The notes under the pieces are model-generated. The model saw nothing but the letters and a program-made list of their open reading frames with translations, was not told the origin of the DNA and ran no database searches. Both the position numbers and the translations under genes were made by a program. Of a DNA stretch of 64,000 bases, positions 50,355 through 58,966 are shown one piece after another (position 1 is the first letter of the stretch; each line of letters opens with the position of its first letter). The stretch covers positions 56,777 to 120,776 of the forward strand of contig JAKOVD010000201.1 of assembly GCA_029782215.1 (NCBI GenBank), written 5' to 3'. Source of the stretch: Chloroflexota bacterium (lineage in GTDB: Bacteria > Chloroflexota > Anaerolineae > J102).

Positions 50355-53137
50355 TAGTTGCCAGAGCGCCGCAAATTGAGTTCTAGAAGGTGGGCCAGGA
50401 TCTCGTCGTCAGTCAGGTCGGGCGGCCAGCCGTAGGCAGCAAAGACAGCTTCGTCGAGCTTACGATGAGCAAGATCGAGCCAGGTAGGACGTTGGTTGTA
50501 GAGGTTCGTGAGGGTACGCTTCTTAAGTTCGGTTTCGCTAGTACCAGGCGGGTTGAGCCAAGCGTCTCGCATCTCAACCAGTTCCCGGGCAGCCTGAGCT
50601 ATGGCCTGTACACTGGGGTCGTCAGTTGATTCCTTTCCGGGCGGCCAAGGAAACGGAAAGGTCTCGAAGGTAGTAGTGGGGGTATAGCGCGGGCGGTCTT
50701 CAAGTGCAGTACCCAAGCGAAGCGCCCAGAGTTCATGGGCGCGTGAGTGCAGTACGCCAAAGAAATAGTCGTCATCCCTCACAAACACGAAAAGCTGGTG
50801 ATCGGGAAGTGCAGAGGGCGGCGCCCAGGCGAAAAGCCGGTGCTTGGCAACCGCAGGCGTCACGAAGTAACGCTTTAGCCTGGCGATGGCAGTTCGCATC
50901 GCCGGCCGCGCCCGTGCATGAAGCCACCATCTCTCGCCGTAAGCTAAACGTTTGTCATTCGATCGTTCCGGTTTCACCCGGCGCTGCACGTACTCAAAAG
51001 GTTGCTCATAGAGCGCAGCCTGATCCGCTGGCATTTCCACACCGAAGTCAACAATCCACATCTGACGTGGCCTCCTGGTAATGTCCAAAGCGTTGATCCA
51101 GGGGCGCACCACATCACTATTGGGGCGACCGTTCGGATTCAGGGGCGCGCGCAACATTGTGGCTGCCACGTCTGCTGAGATGTCAAAGGAACCTCCCTTG
51201 GTGTCACCCATATAAACAAGGTTCAGGTTCTCACGGAGCCGCTTTGCCGTGGTCAAATCGATGGTTCCCGTCAGATTGGCATTGATGGTCTGTACGCTAA
51301 CACCATCCAAGACCCTGTCTGCATCGCTTCCATCGTCGAACCCAACCATCGACACGTGGACAGCCGCACCCTCCAGAATCCAATCCCGATCTGATTGCGC
51401 CCAGAAAATGCCGCCTGTCTGCTTGATTCGTTGCAGAACTTTGCGGTTGGCGCCTCCCCGGATTCCCTGCGTCGCCAGCAGTCCTACTCTCCTTGTCTGG
51501 CCGCCTTCGATCTGCTCGCGTGCCCGCTCAAACCAGTAGCAGACCAGATCAGCTTCGTGGGGCGTCTTGCCCTCATAGAGAACAAAAAGGTCATCGACGT
51601 ATTTGTCGCCCAGTTCAGTGCGCAAGCGTTTGCCGCCCAGGAAAGGCGGGTTGCCAACGACGATTTCGGCGGGAGGCCAGTCGGGTTCGATGGGGGTGCC
51701 AGCGCTGTCGTACGCCAGAATGGCGTCCATCTGGCGGATGGTTTCGATGGGCTTGAGGATGGGCTCGCCGGGGACGCCGAAGCCGTTGTTGCGGAACCAC
51801 TGGATGTAGCCGATCCAGATCGTGGTCTGGGCAAGGTCGTGGGCGTAGGGATCGATTTCGATGCCATGGAGCTGCAGGGGTGAAGGAGCATCCAGGACAG
51901 GAGAGATGGCAGTCAGGCCCAGCTCGAGCATCAGGTTGAAAACTTCTTTCCACAAATCGAGGAGAAGGAGTAGAGCAACGTAAAGGAAGTTGCCGCTGCC
52001 GCAGGCAGGATCGAGGACGCGTATGGCAGCCAACTCGGCGGCGAAGTCGACCAACAGCTTTTGCAGACGGTTGTGCAGCCTGGTGCGCTCGGCGCCTTTG
52101 GCCCCATCACGGCGGGTGGCCAGTTCACGAGCTTGCGCCTGCACCGCCGCCCAGCGCCGGCGCAGCGGGGCCATAAGCACAGGCTCGACGATGAGGAGAA
52201 TATCCTCCCGGCTGGTGTACTGGGCGCCAAGTTGAGAGCGTTTGTTGGGATCGAGGCTGCGGGTAAAGAGAGTGCCGAAGATGCTGGGTTCGATGGCGGC
52301 CCAGTCGTAGCGCGTCACCCGATCCAGAATCGCCATACCCTCCGTGTCCAGTTCGAGCACGGCATCATCGTTGAAGAGACCGCCGTTGAAGTGGAGAATG
52401 GCGTCGGTGCCGAACCAGCCGCCGGTGGTCATGGCAGCAAAGAGCTGGCGAAGCTGCTGGGAGAAGACCCTGGGCTGGAGGCGGGTGCGATAAACCAGGC
52501 GGGTGAAGAGGTTATCTGGCAGGAGTTCAACGTCTTCGGCAAAAAGGCAGAAAAGAAGGCGGATCAGGTAGTGGGCGACTTGCGGAGCGGGGTAGCCATA
52601 ATGGCGCAAGCGGTCGGCGAGCTGGGCAAATTCGGCGGCGACTTTCTCGGTAACACTGGCACTGGTTTCAGGCGAACGGAACTGCTGTGGGTCGTAGAAG
52701 ATGGCCCGCAGCTTAGCCAAACCTTGGGGGGTGAGCAGGTCATCCAGGGCAATCGTCGTTACTTGCTTGATGGTGTTGGTAAAGTTGGTGTGGATGACAA
52801 TGCGGTCGATATCGGAAACGACGAGCAGAGGCGGATTCTGGAGGGATTCCCGGTAGAGTAGGAGTTGATCGTAGGCTTTATCCAGGTCTTTGTGTTTGCC
52901 CTTGTACTCCCAGGCGAAGAAGCCCTTCTTCCAAACATCGGCCCAACCTTGACCACCCCCCTGCTTACTGGCTCCCGCTTCGAAGGTGAAACGCTCGCCG
53001 GTCGGATCATCTTCGGCAGGTGTAGGGTGGCCCACCAGGCGGCAAAGATCCAGGAAGTGCTCCTGAGCGGCGGCACTTTCACTCAATTTGGCGTGGCGCC
53101 ATTTGGCAACAAAGTCATGCGGGGTGAACAGTGGCAT
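50354..53137 (-). CDS. MmeI-like single-chain restriction-modification enzyme
   Basis: A 927-residue protein combining a nuclease and an adenine methyltransferase. The N-terminus has a PD-(D/E)xK-like site (Asp67, Glu77, Lys79: ADVWKKGFFAWEYKGKHKD), a helical spacer, the SAM motif I DPACGSGNF (near 377), motif IV NPPF (near 497, typical of N6-adenine methylation), and a C-terminal target-recognition region. This is the type IIL/IIG MmeI plan: one protein cuts at a distance and protects host DNA by methylating one strand. No separate methylase, specificity or nuclease gene is adjacent, as expected. No defect seen. Confidence 0.9.
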   Translation of the reverse strand: MPLFTPHDFVAKWRHAKLSESAAAQEHFLDLCRLVGHPTPAEDDPTGERFTFEAGASKQGGGQGWADVWKKGFFAWEYKGKHKDLDKAYDQLLLYRESLQNPPLLVVSDIDRIVIHTNFTNTIKQVTTIALDDLLTPQGLAKLRAIFYDPQQFRSPETSASVTEKVAAEFAQLADRLRHYGYPAPQVAHYLIRLLFCLFAEDVELLPDNLFTRLVYRTRLQPRVFSQQLRQLFAAMTTGGWFGTDAILHFNGGLFNDDAVLELDTEGMAILDRVTRYDWAAIEPSIFGTLFTRSLDPNKRSQLGAQYTSREDILLIVEPVLMAPLRRRWAAVQAQARELATRRDGAKGAERTRLHNRLQKLLVDFAAELAAIRVLDPACGSGNFLYVALLLLLDLWKEVFNLMLELGLTAISPVLDAPSPLQLHGIEIDPYAHDLAQTTIWIGYIQWFRNNGFGVPGEPILKPIETIRQMDAILAYDSAGTPIEPDWPPAEIVVGNPPFLGGKRLRTELGDKYVDDLFVLYEGKTPHEADLVCYWFERAREQIEGGQTRRVGLLATQGIRGGANRKVLQRIKQTGGIFWAQSDRDWILEGAAVHVSMVGFDDGSDADRVLDGVSVQTINANLTGTIDLTTAKRLRENLNLVYMGDTKGGSFDISADVAATMLRAPLNPNGRPNSDVVRPWINALDITRRPRQMWIVDFGVEMPADQAALYEQPFEYVQRRVKPERSNDKRLAYGERWWLHARARPAMRTAIARLKRYFVTPAVAKHRLFAWAPPSALPDHQLFVFVRDDDYFFGVLHSRAHELWALRLGTALEDRPRYTPTTTFETFPFPWPPGKESTDDPSVQAIAQAARELVEMRDAWLNPPGTSETELKKRTLTNLYNQRPTWLDLAHRKLDEAVFAAYGWPPDLTDDEILAHLLELNLRRSGN

Positions 53138-53237
53138 GGGACCGTCTTAGCTGTTAGGAGATGAGCGGTAACGGAGTAAGGGTTACATGTTGTCGCGGAC
53201 TACGATCAGGGTGGTGAGGCTGGTGGTGCTCATTGCG

Positions 53238-53321
53238 TCAACTGATCGATTCGGCAGCCGCTACCATGAATGTGTCAGCAAGGCTTTTACCCACGTGGAT
53301 TTCGTTGAGGATGAGAGTCAT
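53238..53321 (-). pseudogene. Short N-terminal gene remnant
   Basis: A 27-codon frame, MTLILNEIHVGKSLADTF and then MVAAAESIS before TGA. It reads like the first residues of an uncharacterised protein family that I recall starting 'MTLILNEIH...', whose remainder is not present in any frame nearby. A GGAGG lies about 13 bases upstream of the ATG. Probably a deletion remnant; identification is from memory. Confidence 0.35.
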
Positions 53322-53585
53322 GCCTGTTGCCAACCTCCACTCCTATCGCCATTGCCACGTGCGATCATACCGCACCCGCCGTCTTATGCGAAACGGTTAT
53401 GTCCACCTTTGCAGCAGAATGCCGACCGCAGGCGTAGCGGCGACGCGCCTAACCCAGCCGCCCCACCCACCGATTGACTACAGCTCACGATTGCAGGGGA
53501 CGGCCCACTCTCCGGCAAGAGCCTCCCCAATGTCGCTGGGACCGGCGCCAGCCCCCTTCGCCAACCGCGCAAGCTCCAAACCACC

Positions 53586-53616
53586 TTGGAGATTGCTTCA
53601 CTTCGCTCGCAATGAC
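53586..53616. repeat. Dispersed GCAATGAC element, partial copy
   Basis: This 31-base piece is the reverse complement of the left end of the element at 58727 (three mismatches over the first 24 bases), and belongs to a widespread GTCATTGCGAGCGAAG-type repeat. Confidence 0.6.
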
Positions 53617-53701
53617 CACATGGCCTCAGCGCCCGTCCCCCGCGGCGATGGGCTCGGCGGTGGGGCCGCAGTCAGAAAGCCACCTTCGCTTGTGTACACG
53701 C

Positions 53702-53733
53702 GTGTAAGGGCGAAGTGACCTCCGCCCCTACAC
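53702..53733. repeat. GTAGGGGCG-type imperfect palindrome
   Basis: Arms 53702-53712 and 53723-53733 pair with one mismatch around a 10-base loop. It is 28 bases beyond the stop of the Tm-1-like gene and could terminate that operon. Same core as the palindrome at 15652-15683. Confidence 0.5.
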
Positions 53734-53760
53734 CGTACACAACCGCTCTTGCCGGCGGCC

Positions 53761-54981
53761 CTATCCGTGCTTCTCGATCAGCCCGATCAACAGCCTGGCC
53801 GCTTCGACGGCAAAGGCCGGGTCTTCGATGTGCGTGTCCCGTTCCAGGAGGGTGATGCTCTTGGGCAGGCCCTGCTTCAGCTCGGCCACAAAGGCAGCGT
53901 CGGCCTCCGGGTCATAGAACCCCATCCCTTCCACGGCATAGCTGTCGTAGCCTCCCGTCGGGATCAGGAAGATCGCCTCGCCCTGCGTGTGCTGCAGCCG
54001 CTTGCAGAACTCCCTGCCCACCTCGGCCATCTCGGCCTTGTTCAGGCGTACATCGGTGATCATCGGGCTGTGGCGGATCAGGGTACGGGTGTTGAAGGGG
54101 GGCGGGACGGTCTCAGGTTCGTTGTAGACCAGGACTTCGACGGCGCCGGGACACAGCACCTGCGGCAGTCCCAGCTTGCCGGCGGTGGTCAGGCGCTCCG
54201 GTCCCCCCGCCAGCAGGGCATGGAACATCTCGTTCGACACCTCGATGGTCGAGTAGTCCAGCACGGCGCCGATGATCCCTTCCTTCATCATCTGCTCCAT
54301 GGCGCGACCGCCGGGGCCGATGGCATGGAAGATGATGGTCTCATAGCCGGCAGCTTCCAGCACCTCGGCGGCCTTCATCGCTCCCTGCGTGGTGATGCCG
54401 ACGGTCGTGATCGCCACCAGCGGCCGCGCCGCCTTCTCCAGCGTCACGTCCACGTTGGCCATGCCACAGACCGCGCCTGCCGCATTGGCCAGGATCTTGC
54501 GCATGACCGGGTTCAAGCCCATGATGTCCGTCACCGAGAACATCATGGTGATGTCGCGAATATCCACCCAATGCCCCACATTGCCCGAGGCCATGGTCGA
54601 AACCATCACCTTGGGGAAGCCGTAGGGCAGCGCCCGCATCACGGTGGTGGCCAGGGTGGTGCCCTGGGTGCCCCCCATCGAGACGATGCCGTGAACCTTG
54701 CCCTGGGCAGCCAGCTCCGTGACGAGGGCCGTGGCGCCCGCCGCCATCACCGGCGCCGCCACCTCGCGGTCGGGATGCTGCAGCAGCGCCGCCAACGAGG
54801 CGCCGCCGGCCTCCGCCACCTGCTCGCGGGTGATGTCGGCATGGGCGGCGGGTTTGCCGACCACGCCCACGTCCACCACCAGCGCTTTGTCTCCGAACTT
54901 GGCGATCTGGTCGACCAGGAACTGGGCCTCGTGCCCCTTGGTGTCCAGCGTCGCCAACACAACGATTGTCTTGCCGCTCAT
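53761..54981 (-). CDS. Tm-1-like ATP-binding (UPF0261) protein
   Basis: A 406-residue UPF0261/Tm-1-like protein: N-terminal KTIVVLATLDTKGHEAQFL, Gly-rich SMGGTQGTTLAT, and 'GYETIIFHAIGPGGRAMEQM' in the second half, then LIPTGGYDSYAVEGMGFYDPEA near the end. In plants Tm-1 binds a viral replicase; in bacteria the family is uncharacterised but often found in sugar or aromatic catabolic clusters. The ATG at 54981 has GGAAGGA upstream; the frame runs to 55020 without similarity. It is last in an operon with the TIM-barrel enzyme and the SorC regulator. Confidence 0.88.
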   Translation of the reverse strand: MSGKTIVVLATLDTKGHEAQFLVDQIAKFGDKALVVDVGVVGKPAAHADITREQVAEAGGASLAALLQHPDREVAAPVMAAGATALVTELAAQGKVHGIVSMGGTQGTTLATTVMRALPYGFPKVMVSTMASGNVGHWVDIRDITMMFSVTDIMGLNPVMRKILANAAGAVCGMANVDVTLEKAARPLVAITTVGITTQGAMKAAEVLEAAGYETIIFHAIGPGGRAMEQMMKEGIIGAVLDYSTIEVSNEMFHALLAGGPERLTTAGKLGLPQVLCPGAVEVLVYNEPETVPPPFNTRTLIRHSPMITDVRLNKAEMAEVGREFCKRLQHTQGEAIFLIPTGGYDSYAVEGMGFYDPEADAAFVAELKQGLPKSITLLERDTHIEDPAFAVEAARLLIGLIEKHG

Positions 54982-55092
54982 GGTCTCACATCCTTCCGCA
55001 GCCGCAGGCGCCGGGATCATGCCCGGCCAGGTGGCCGGCCAGGCGCGCCCGACGGCGGGCGTTCCGGACCGGCGCCGACTGGATAGACGAAA

Positions 55093-55938
55093 TCAGTGTC
55101 CGGCCGCCTTGGCGACCTGCTCACGCAGCCACGCCACCGACTTGACGACGTTCTCGCCGCCGTCGCTCTCGATGGAGAAGACGCCGTCCCACTGGGTCTC
55201 GGTCAGGAACTCGACACACTGGGCGATGTTGGGGGCATTGACGCCGCCGCCGATGTGGACGACGGAGGCGGAGATGCCGGTGCTCTTCCCGCGGGCGGCT
55301 TCCGCCAGCTCCTTGCTCACGTCCTTGACGTGCACGTGGGTGACGTACTTGCGCACCTTCTTCAGGAATTCCAGCGGATCGTTGCCGGCGATGAAGGTGT
55401 TGCCGGTGTCGAAGTTGATCTGCACGTATTCCGACTCAAAGTGGGAGACGATGTCGAGCAGGACCTCAGCGTCGTTGGTGAAGGGGCCATGCGGCTCTAC
55501 GTTGAGGATCACTTTGTGATTCTCGGCCACGGAGACGCATTGGGCGATGTGGTATTTGATGGTCTCGATCTGCCGCTTGTCGGGCACCCCTTCCAGCTTG
55601 TACTTGCCGTCGGTGGTATCCACGCAGGGTACCCCCAGGTGGCTGGCGAACATGATCCCCCGCCGGATGAAGTCGATGCACTCCCAGCGGTTGAGAGGGA
55701 AGGAGACGTCCAACTGCGACGCCTTCAGCCCATGCTTGTCGAGCTTCTTGCGCAGATCGAGGGGGTCGCTGTCAAGAGGGATGAAGGGCGCAAAGCCGAG
55801 TCCGGTGAAGAACTCCGTGCCGCCCACCGCCTCAAGCTCGCAGTACTCGACGCCCTGGTCGGCGATCGCCTGGAGGCAGTAGTCAACCGGTTTGTCCTCG
55901 TGACGCCAGTTGTCTGTGTTGATCCCGATTTTGATCAT
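55093..55938 (-). CDS. Sugar phosphate isomerase/epimerase-like TIM barrel enzyme
   Basis: A 281-residue AP endonuclease-2/xylose isomerase-like TIM barrel. The metal-binding residues are visible in NVEPHGPF, INFDTGNTFIAG, HVHVKDV and VFSIESDGG. Members isomerise, epimerise or dehydrate sugars and cyclitols. The ATG at 55938 with AGGAGG 5 bases upstream is clearly the start; an upstream ATG at 55986 is not. It lies between the SorC regulator and the Tm-1-like gene. Confidence 0.88.
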   Translation of the reverse strand: MIKIGINTDNWRHEDKPVDYCLQAIADQGVEYCELEAVGGTEFFTGLGFAPFIPLDSDPLDLRKKLDKHGLKASQLDVSFPLNRWECIDFIRRGIMFASHLGVPCVDTTDGKYKLEGVPDKRQIETIKYHIAQCVSVAENHKVILNVEPHGPFTNDAEVLLDIVSHFESEYVQINFDTGNTFIAGNDPLEFLKKVRKYVTHVHVKDVSKELAEAARGKSTGISASVVHIGGGVNAPNIAQCVEFLTETQWDGVFSIESDGGENVVKSVAWLREQVAKAAGH

Positions 55939-56019
55939 GGTGTCCTCCTGGGTGACACCCTGCAATCTGGCCCAGATGAAGGGCACGCTGGCGGTGGGTC
56001 AGACCCGCCTGCGGCGCGG

Positions 56020-56991
56020 TTATCCACCCACCTGCGCCAGCAAACGCTGCGACGTCAGGTGATCGGTGACCAATACGTTGACCAACCTTCCTTCGAGGGC
56101 GCCCCGGATGGCCCTCAGCTTGGCGGCGCCCCCTGCTACCCCCACCACCCGTGGCACGCGGCCGATCTCCTCCAGTGTGAGGCCGATGACGGCATCATTC
56201 AGCGCCGACGGGATCAACTGGCCGTGTGCATCGAAGAAGCGCAGGTTGATGTCGCCCACGGCGCCCTGCTGCTGGAGGGCGTCCAACTGCGGCCAGCTCA
56301 CGATCGTGCCCTGGCGGATGAGGACGGAGTCAGGCCGCGGGGCGCCAATGCCCATGAAAGCCAGCGTCGCCGCCGCGCCCTGCTGCAGCGCCTGCGCCGT
56401 ATAGGGGTCGCTGCGGAAGGCCTGCCCGGCCGCAGGCGTGCCCGCCACCCCCGGCGCCGGCAGCAGCACGGCCTGGCCGCCAAGCGCCAGCGCCAGCCGC
56501 CGGGTCAGATCGGCGGCATGCGTCTCCTGGGTGGGGTCGCCCAGGCCGCCCAAACCCTGTATCACCGTGACCCCTTCGACGCTGGGACGCAGCGGGCTGG
56601 CGGCCAGGGCATTGACCATGCCCAGCAGCGAGCTGCCCCAACTGATGACCAGCGTGTCGCCGGGCTGCAGGATGCGAACCAGGTATTCGGCGGCGGCGGC
56701 GCCCACATCCCGGGCCACGGCGACCTGGTCCTCATAGTCGTCGCTTTCGACGACGACGGCTTCCCGCAGACCGTATTGCTCCTCAAGCGCCCGCTCCTCC
56801 TCGGCAAAGACGCCCATGATCGGGCGAATGCTGATTTGGGCGATGCCCTCGCTCCGCGCCTGTTCCAGCAGACGCTGGACTTTGGGGCGCGAAAGTCGCA
56901 GCCGTTCGGCGATCTCGACCTGTGTCAGGCTCTGCTCGTAGTAGAGACGGGCCGTCTTGACCAACAAACGCTGATGGTCGGTGGGATGCAT
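56020..56991 (-). CDS. SorC/DeoR-type sugar-binding transcriptional regulator
   Basis: A 323-residue SorC-family regulator: N-terminal helix-turn-helix (LTQVEIAERLRLSRPKVQRLL, about 22-43) and a C-terminal NagB/RpiA-like effector domain with ISWGSSLLGMVN and VVGVAGGAAKLRAIRGAL. These regulators sense a phosphorylated sugar and control adjacent catabolic genes. It is the first gene of the operon with the TIM-barrel and Tm-1-like genes, so it probably controls them; no operator could be picked out. Confidence 0.9.
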   Translation of the reverse strand: MHPTDHQRLLVKTARLYYEQSLTQVEIAERLRLSRPKVQRLLEQARSEGIAQISIRPIMGVFAEEERALEEQYGLREAVVVESDDYEDQVAVARDVGAAAAEYLVRILQPGDTLVISWGSSLLGMVNALAASPLRPSVEGVTVIQGLGGLGDPTQETHAADLTRRLALALGGQAVLLPAPGVAGTPAAGQAFRSDPYTAQALQQGAAATLAFMGIGAPRPDSVLIRQGTIVSWPQLDALQQQGAVGDINLRFFDAHGQLIPSALNDAVIGLTLEEIGRVPRVVGVAGGAAKLRAIRGALEGRLVNVLVTDHLTSQRLLAQVGG

Positions 56992-57225
56992 GACCGGAGA
57001 CCCAGGCTGGAAACGAACAAATGCTCAACATCGAGCGATTGCGCAGGAGGATCAAATCACACAACCATGCCCCTGTCAAACCGGGTGCAGGAGACGGCGC
57101 CGCAATGCCTTCGCGGGCGTCACAGTGCCGGGCCGGTCTTTGGCCGACAGTCGCAGACAGGCTAGACTGCTTGACAATCGCCGGTTGGATATCCTGACTC
57201 AGACGCACCCTCGAAGGAGCTGCCC

Positions 57226-57531
57226 ATGCACGCCCACAACGTCTACTTCACCCTGCACGACGCCTCCGACGCCGCCGTCGCCTCGTTCCTGGCCGACTGC
57301 AAGACCTACCTCGCCGTCCTCCCCGGCATCCACTCCTTTGTCTGCGGCGTTCTGGAATCGGAGCTCAACCGCCCGGTCAACGTCCGCGACTTCGATGTAT
57401 CTCTCCACGTCCTGTTCGAGACCAGGGCAGCCCACGACGCCTACCAGGTCTCCGCGCTGCACGATGAGTTCGTGGCCAGGCAGAGTCCTAACTGGAAGAG
57501 CGCCCGCGTCTTTGATACCGCCGTGCGCTAG
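57226..57531 (+). CDS. Dabb-type stress-responsive alpha/beta barrel protein
   Basis: A 101-residue ferredoxin-like protein of the Dabb family: HNVYFTLHDAS at the start, LPGIHSFVCG, DVSLHVLFET and AHDAYQVSALHDEFV. Dabb proteins are small dimers with poorly defined roles; some are aromatic cyclases. AAGGAG is 7 bases before the ATG. It stands alone, divergent from the SorC operon and convergent with the HAD gene (18 bases apart). Confidence 0.85.
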   Translation: MHAHNVYFTLHDASDAAVASFLADCKTYLAVLPGIHSFVCGVLESELNRPVNVRDFDVSLHVLFETRAAHDAYQVSALHDEFVARQSPNWKSARVFDTAVR

Positions 57532-57549
57532 AGGCGCCGGGCTGGCCCT

Positions 57550-58269
57550 TCAGGACGCTTGAAGGTCAGCCTGTTCCAGCGTTGCCAGCAGCCCCGGCAG
57601 CAAGCCGAGGTGCGCAAGCTCATAGTAGCCGGGCCGGCCCAGCGGCCTTTCCGCCGCCTCATGCGCCCACGTGAGCTCGAAGGGCACATAGACCGCGCTG
57701 GCGCCCAGGGCCAGCACCGGCAGGATGTCGGAGCGCAGCGAGTTCCCCACCATGAGGAAGCGCTCGGGCGCGATGCCGTGCCGCTGCAGAAGGGCGCCAT
57801 AGCTGGCAGTGCTTTTGTCGCTGACGATCTCGACGTGCCGGAAGTAGGGCGCCAGACCTGAACGGGCGATCTTGGTCTCCTGGTCGCGCAGGTCGCCCTT
57901 GGTGATCAGCATCAGGGGATAGGCGCCTGCCAGCCCGGCCACAGTGGCGGCCACGCCCTCCAGAAGCTCTACCTCGGCGTCCAGCATCTCCCTAGCCGCG
58001 TCGATAATGGTCTGGATGTCGGCGCCGCTGATGCGTCCCTCGGTCAGCTCCACGGCGGTCTCGATCATCGAGAGGGCGAAAGCCTTGATGCCGTAGCCAA
58101 AGTGCGGCAGGTTGCGCATCTCGGTCTGGTAGAGCCTTTGGTCGATCCAGTCTGGGCTGTGATAGTGCGCCAGCAGCGCCCTGAACCTCTCCTGGGCGCG
58201 GGCATAAAAGCGCTCATTGTGCCAGAGCGTGTCATCGGCATCGAAGGCGATGGCGTCAAAACGGGACAT
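57550..58269 (-). CDS. HAD superfamily hydrolase
   Basis: A 239-residue HAD phosphatase: motif I FDADDT (Asp10 and Asp12), motif II LMLITKG, Lys near EIVSDKS, and motif IV VGNSLRSDI (one Asp where many have two). The helical cap between motifs I and II is of the C1 type. The substrate is a phosphoester of unknown kind. The ATG at 58269 overlaps the preceding stop by one base (TGATG), so it is coupled to the DinB-like gene. Confidence 0.88.
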   Translation of the reverse strand: MSRFDAIAFDADDTLWHNERFYARAQERFRALLAHYHSPDWIDQRLYQTEMRNLPHFGYGIKAFALSMIETAVELTEGRISGADIQTIIDAAREMLDAEVELLEGVAATVAGLAGAYPLMLITKGDLRDQETKIARSGLAPYFRHVEIVSDKSTASYGALLQRHGIAPERFLMVGNSLRSDILPVLALGASAVYVPFELTWAHEAAERPLGRPGYYELAHLGLLPGLLATLEQADLQAS

Positions 58270-58706
58270 CAGCCCCTCAGCGCCGCTTCAGCCTCATCCA
58301 GGTGGGCGTTCCGGTGCAGGGCGCGCACGACCCAGCGCTCGTTGTAGGCGTAGATCTCCTCCAGCAGCGCCGGTGGGTAGGTTTCCAGCCGCTGGTCCAG
58401 CGCTTCCGCCGTGGCGATGGCCAGGCGGGCGGCGGCGCGCGGCGGGATGGCCGCCCAAAGGGGCAATGACAGATCGTTGACGAAGATGTCGATCTCCGGG
58501 ATGAAAAGCTTCCCGTCATCCTCTGTTCTGTCCAGGACATACATCACCCTGCGATCCCAAAAGACCAGGTGCGCAAAGACGATAGCCACCGTCCAGTGTT
58601 CGCCGACGGGGTGCAGCAGCTCCTCATCGCTCAGACGACCGGCGAGGGTGCGGATGCGGGCGGTGGAAGCACGGTTGAGTTCAACGTAAGAACGATCAAG
58701 CGCCAT
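58269..58706 (-). CDS. DinB-like / maleylpyruvate isomerase N-terminal domain protein
   Basis: A 145-residue four-helix protein of the DinB/YfiT type: LNRASTARIRTLAGRLSDEELLHPVGEHWTV-like start, AHLVFWDRRVMYVL in the middle and a histidine near the end (ALHRNAHLDEAEAAL). The first conserved metal-binding His of some DinB proteins is kept (AHLVFWD), and H in RNAHLDE is another. Such proteins may use a metal and a thiol cofactor. Coupled to the HAD gene by a one-base overlap. Confidence 0.8.
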   Translation of the reverse strand: MALDRSYVELNRASTARIRTLAGRLSDEELLHPVGEHWTVAIVFAHLVFWDRRVMYVLDRTEDDGKLFIPEIDIFVNDLSLPLWAAIPPRAAARLAIATAEALDQRLETYPPALLEEIYAYNERWVVRALHRNAHLDEAEAALRG

Positions 58707-58726
58707 GAAAGGCCTCCTTTCACTGT

Positions 58727-58827
58727 GTCACTGCGAACGAAGTGAAGCAGTCCCCGATCAAGTTGGAGATTGCGGCGCAAGCGCCGCTTGGACGCTTGCT
58801 TACGGGGCTGGTGCCCTTCGCAATGAC
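58727..58827. repeat. 101-bp MITE-like dispersed element
   Basis: Ends are inverted repeats (58727-58737 and 58817-58827, 10/11 complementary). The left end matches the reverse complement of 53586-53616. It lies just upstream of the DinB-like gene and contains no coding frame. Confidence 0.65.
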
Positions 58828-58966
58828 ATTGGGAGTAGTTTGTTCGGGCACATGCTGTCCGACGGCAGCGGGTAGTCGCAATGATACATAGACATAGGTG
58901 TTCTGGGGCTGTAACCGCAGGCCCTTCGCCGCGCTCAGGGTGGCAGGCAAGCCTCGGCCTATCCGG

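Larger units (their letters stand above)
53138..53760. other. Gene-poor stretch with repeats and a gene remnant
   Basis: About 620 bases upstream of the restriction gene. It holds a short minus-strand remnant (53238-53321), a dispersed GCAATGAC element (53586-53616), and a GTAGGGGCG-type imperfect palindrome (53702-53733). No complete gene is visible. Confidence 0.6.

Noticed and set aside
55096..57165. Open frame of 689 codons on the plus strand
   Set aside because: It runs antisense across the TIM-barrel and SorC genes and has no domain or ribosome-binding site.
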